Assembly: GCA_003117195.1 (NCBI GenBank)
Contig: BDSI01000052.1
Span: 124,001 to 188,000, forward strand
Source of the DNA: Eudorina sp. 2006-703-Eu-15
Taxonomy: Eukaryota > Chlorophyta > Chlorophyceae > Chlamydomonadales > Volvocaceae
Reading direction: 5' to 3'
DNA length: 64,000 bases
Shown: positions 60,586-64,000 of the stretch, in pieces
Layout of the letters: each line of letters starts with the position of its first letter
Numbering within the stretch: the first letter of the stretch is position 1
Notes under the pieces: model-generated
What the model saw: the letters and a program-made list of their open reading frames with translations, nothing else
Database searches by the model: none
Told to the model about the DNA's origin: nothing
Translations under genes and position numbers: made by a program

Positions 60586-61006
60586 GCGCAGTCCTCCGTG
60601 TCCCGCGCGCATAAGGAGTGCGTCTATCTGAAGGTGGAAGGCGCGGTTGGGGACGTGGTTGCGCAGAGCTGCCGTCTGCATAGGAGCCGCACGCATGAAA
60701 AAGCTCGGGGTTTGCGCGGGGAGCGTGTTCATATTCGAATCCCACCTCAAGAGCATTGTGGCCGAGCGGGGGGCGTTTGCGCGGTATGGCTCAGGGCAGA
60801 ACGGTGGGGGGCGTGGTTGCGCACGAGCAGTCCGTGTACGAGCCGTGAAGAAGCTCGGGGTGTGCACGGTTCTTCTGGTTCTTTGGATAATGGGGTACAG
60901 TAGCCATGGGCTCGTCGCGTTGTCCTCCCTTGATGGTTGTCACCCAGTGGCCGCTGTCGTGTGAAGTACATACTGATAGGATGCCTTATGGCCCACGTAA
61001 CGTCCC
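60586..61006 (+). repeat. Direct repeat A, copy 2
   Basis: Second copy of the block at 59282-59771. It is shorter and carries substitutions, including CATAAGGAG in place of CGTGAGGAG, so the KDZ-like reading frame is further degraded. Confidence 0.85.
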
Positions 61007-61026
61007 ATGCTTTAAGAGAAACCCTC

Positions 61027-61250
61027 AGCGCATTGTCAGGCAGCACCTCGTTCTCAGCCGAACTTTTAGATGCAGGCGCCGTCTCAAGCGCATTCCCCTC
61101 GTTCCTTACAGGCATGACTTCAATACACCAGAAGCTGACAACTGCCACCGTGCGGGAGTGGCCAGGAAACAAATTTGCTGATTCAGACGCCACTTTCAAG
61201 CGAGTCTCAGCCTCCGGCACAGTTTCAGTCTCAGGTGCACTCTGGGGCGC
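61027..61250 (+). repeat. Direct repeat B, copy 2
   Basis: Second copy of 60342-60575, 20 bp after repeat A copy 2. The order A-B-A-B implies a duplicated unit of about 685 bp (60342-61026). Confidence 0.8.
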
Positions 61251-61434
61251 AGGTGCAGACCTGGCTGGGCATCCCCTTCATCACACATCTCTCAGCGCCC
61301 ATGCGACATCTGCTGTCGGTCGTGCTAACTATCTAGCCGTGCTGAAACATGAGCACTCCGTACCACACCCGTTATCCGCTACTGTATCGACACCTCCTTC
61401 CCCTTCACACGGGAACCTGCGAGTGAATACCCCG

Positions 61435-63517
61435 TCAAAGGTCTATGGTACTCGCGATCCGATTGTACACCCGGTCGAGCATGGCCTCTTTTCCGGGAAA
61501 CTGGCAGTTGGCAAGTTGCGTATACAAGCGGTGCACCGCTTCCTTGTCCTGAGGGTTTGCCGTCAGCTCCGTCTCCACCTGCGCCTCGACCTCCTTCCAA
61601 GTCTCCTGCCGTGGTGCTGCGGTGGGTACAGCAGTCGCTACAGTGGCGGGCCCAGCTGCGCCCATGCACCGATTGTCACGTCAAGTAATCAATTCGTGAG
61701 GCATTATGGAAGCCGTGCAAAACCCGCAATGCAGGAACGTCAGCAGACCAAGACGGCAGCCTCACCTCGCCACGCCCGAGCTTCACCGGGCCCGCCGTCT
61801 GTCCAGCCCCATCCAGCCCCGTCGCAGCGGTCGCCGCCTGCTGTGCAACCGGCGGAAGGCCCGGCTGTCCCGCCTGTGTGTGACGGGGACCCAGCAGCGG
61901 CCGCGGGCCCTGCTGCACCAGGGGCCCCTGCCTGTCCCTACACTCTTGCTGCCTCCGGGCAACAATCGGCCCCCTGAAAGTGGATTCAGGAAGTGCTGAG
62001 CTGGCTGCACTCGCGGCACTGCTCCAACCCGCATGGTGGGAGTCCGCTGCAGCAGCGGCGGCACGCCGGTGGGCGGACCCATGCGCGGAAGCAGGCCACC
62101 AGCGCCCCCCTCGGCCGGCAGCATCCCTGGCGGCGCGCCGCCACCGCCAGCGCCGGCGGCGGCGTCGTGGATGAGCCCTACCAGGTCCAGTGGACGAGTA
62201 AACTCCAGCTGCAGCAGCGGCGGCACGCCGGTGGGCGGACCCATGCGCGGAAGCTGGCCACCAGCGCCCCCCTCGGCCCGCAGCATCCCTGGCTGCGCGC
62301 CGCCACCGCCAAGGCCGGCGGCGGCGTCGTGGATGAGCCCTAGCAGGCCCAGTGGACGAGTAAACTCCAGCTGCAGCGGCGGCGGCACGCCAGTGGGCGG
62401 ACCCATGCGCGGAGGCTGGCCACCAGCGCCCCCCTCGGCCGGCTGCAACCCTGGCTGCGCGCCGCCACCGCCATGGCCGGCGGCGCCCCCCTCGGCCGGC
62501 TGCAACCCTGGCTGCGGGCCGCCACCGCCATGGCCGGCGGCACCCTCCTCCGCTGCCTGCAACCCTGGCTGCGGGCCGCCACCGCCATGGCCGGCGGCGC
62601 CCTCCTCCGCTGCCTGCAACCCTGGCTTCGGGCCGCCACCGCCAAGGCCGGCGGTGCCGTCAAGAGCGATCCTCGCCGGCAGCTTTAACTTTATCCTCAA
62701 ACTTGGCCGCACTGTCTGATTGCTAAGCAGCTGCGGCTGCACGACTTCAGCCGGCTGCCCTGCCGGACCTTCGACTGCTTGGTTGCCACGCTGAAGTTGC
62801 TGTAGCGGCGGTTGAGCAGGACAGTCTGGCCGCGGAGCAGCGTCTACAGTCGAAGCAGGCATGGTCCGTTGCCCTTCTGTCATCACTGGTACAGGCGAGC
62901 GGGAGGGAGACGGCTCCTCTGAGGGGTCAAAGGGGAACGAAATATTAAAATCAAGGCCATATAGCTTTGTAGCCAAGGACACAACCCACCTGCTTGGAAG
63001 CTTGGGGCTCATATCTTGGAGCGGGTGGGAAGACCGCAGGCTGCTCTGCGCGGAGCTGGTCCTCCGTGTGCTCCCACAAGGACTGCAGGGACGAAAACAT
63101 GGTTGTTGCAGGGCCGGGCGCGGTCCATGAATAAATGGTTGCTCAGTGGACCCGTCGAAGAGTCGTGTGAAAAAGCTATGGCGACCCCAGCGTGCCCCGG
63201 CTACGGACGCAGTACGAGATTCCCGGACCCGTACATCGCTTCACCATCATCCAAAGTCGCAAAGGCATGTTAATGCATGGCCTCGATGTCCTCACCTTGC
63301 CATTCCAGAGCTTCTCAGACGCTTCCTCTCTCAAGGTTTTGCGTTTCCGGCACCGCTTCTGCGGGCAAGGGCTGTTTGGCACGAGTGCTTCGACAGCGGC
63401 AGCCAATGCCTTGTTAATACCCCAGATTCGCTCTCCCGGCTCCAGATCTCTCGGGCCAATTCGTAGCCTCTTGGACGACCGCGTAGGAGTGTTGCAGGAC
63501 AGCCTGCAGTGAGGCAT
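61435..63517 (-). CDS. Minus-strand gene of unknown function, Gly/Pro repeat protein
   Basis: Proposed exons on the minus strand: 63517-63296 (start ATG), 63082-62990, 62916 to about 61990, a short exon near 61970-61765, and a terminal exon ending TGA at 61435. The first exon is basic (RSSKRLRIGPRDLE, then CPQKRCRKRKTLREEASEKL), suggesting a nuclear protein. The second reads SLWEHTEDQLRAEQPAVFPP. The third is mostly tandem Gly/Pro repeats. The last carries a normal-looking helical segment, TWKEVEAQVETELTANPQDK then AVHRLYTQLANCQFPGKEAM. Splice phases are firm for the first junction and plausible for the second (tandem AGAG acceptor). They are unresolved between the third and last exons. I do not recognise the family. 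Given the transposon-rich context it may be an element-encoded accessory protein. Confidence 0.45.
62040..62680 (-). repeat. Nested coding repeats in the unknown minus-strand gene
   Basis: Two period lengths are visible. A unit of about 165 bp, coding PRMGPPTGVPP, QLEFTRPL and GLIHDAAAG, occurs about three times at 62040-62440. A unit of about 54 bp, coding GAAGHGGGGPQPGLQAAEE, occurs about four times at 62450-62680. All copies keep the frame open on the minus strand. Confidence 0.8.
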
Positions 63518-64000
63518 ACTTGTAATGTTACGATGTGAACATGATACGCAAGCTACCATCTCCCTGGATGCCCCGAACCCACCCGTTGATGTGTTGGTAT
63601 ATGACTAGCCCCAATTGCGCCTGGCAGGCGCCGCCTGCTCTGACAGGTCTCTGAACTCAGCTGCGCACTTTTCTCTCGCGCGAGAGCTGAGACAAGCCGT
63701 GCGGATGTGGTTTTCGAAGGTCGACTGAAGAGCGTGTCCGCAGACTTCCATGTTGGTGTCTTCCTGTACACGGGTTCATGCCCACGGAGCCCCATGTCAG
63801 GCGTGCGCGTACGGCGCGTGCGTGTCGTGTGTTTTGGTGCACAGTATCGCCTGATTGACATAGGTGTCATCTGAGACTAGATCGATCGGGACGCCAACTT
63901 ATTACCATTTCGCGCAACGCGGTGACGGTGGCGTCCGCGATGGACACAAGCGAGTACCGAAACGGTGGCTCTGTCCGACTGAAGTTAATCGACCGGATTT

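Noticed and set aside
60937..61977. 346-codon plus-strand ORF over repeat B and the unknown minus-strand gene
   Set aside because: It runs through duplicated non-coding blocks and antisense to better-supported minus-strand exons.

Overview
The window looks like nuclear DNA of a volvocine or chlamydomonadalean green alga. It is GC-rich, with many short exons joined by GT-AG introns (one probable GC-AG) and long Ala/Gly/Gln/Pro/Ser runs inside conserved domains. It carries a ciliary BBSome gene beside a plastid phylloquinone gene, TGTAA-type poly(A) signals, and decayed DNA transposons. No bacterial-style operon, CRISPR array or rRNA is present. Exon models were worked out by hand from splice sites, reading-phase continuity and recalled family patterns; no alignment or transcript was available.

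Left part (1-15 kb), all + strand. 362-6700 is the 3' half of a RecQ-family DNA helicase (RQC, HRDC, disordered tail with a basic nuclear signal). 7826-9673 is a complete three-exon 1,4-dihydroxy-2-naphthoate phytyltransferase (MenA/ABC4, plastid phylloquinone synthesis). 11947-14655 is a single-exon NHL-propeller/BTB protein whose BTB fold is split by a Pro/Gln/Ser-rich insert.

Middle (15-47 kb). A gene-poor stretch holds one tRNA-Thr(CGU) with an upstream TATA element. 18822-32120 is a complete 19-exon BBS9/PTHB1 gene of the BBSome, about 1117 aa, ending in a tandem Tyr-Met-Pro-Gln-Glu-Gly repeat tail. 33399-35629 is a Rieske-type (RFESD-like) protein that is incomplete or altered at its first metal-binding motif. 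38259-46783 is a long low-complexity, coiled-coil, TPR and C-terminal J-domain protein, possibly two adjacent genes.

Right part (47-64 kb). A 4 kb gap is followed by a minus-strand, membrane-anchored GDPD-like phosphodiesterase (50849-53848), also split by a Gln/Glu-rich insert. From 54 kb on the DNA is repeat-dominated. It holds a PIF/Harbinger transposase lacking its first catalytic Asp region, a palindrome cluster, a decayed KDZ-like transposase with a G-run frameshift, a perfect 27-bp inverted repeat, duplicated 0.2-0.5 kb blocks, and a minus-strand gene of unknown function with internal amino-acid repeats.

At least three short dispersed repeat families recur in introns and intergenic DNA across the window. 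The genes do not form a pathway; each is an independent eukaryotic locus.
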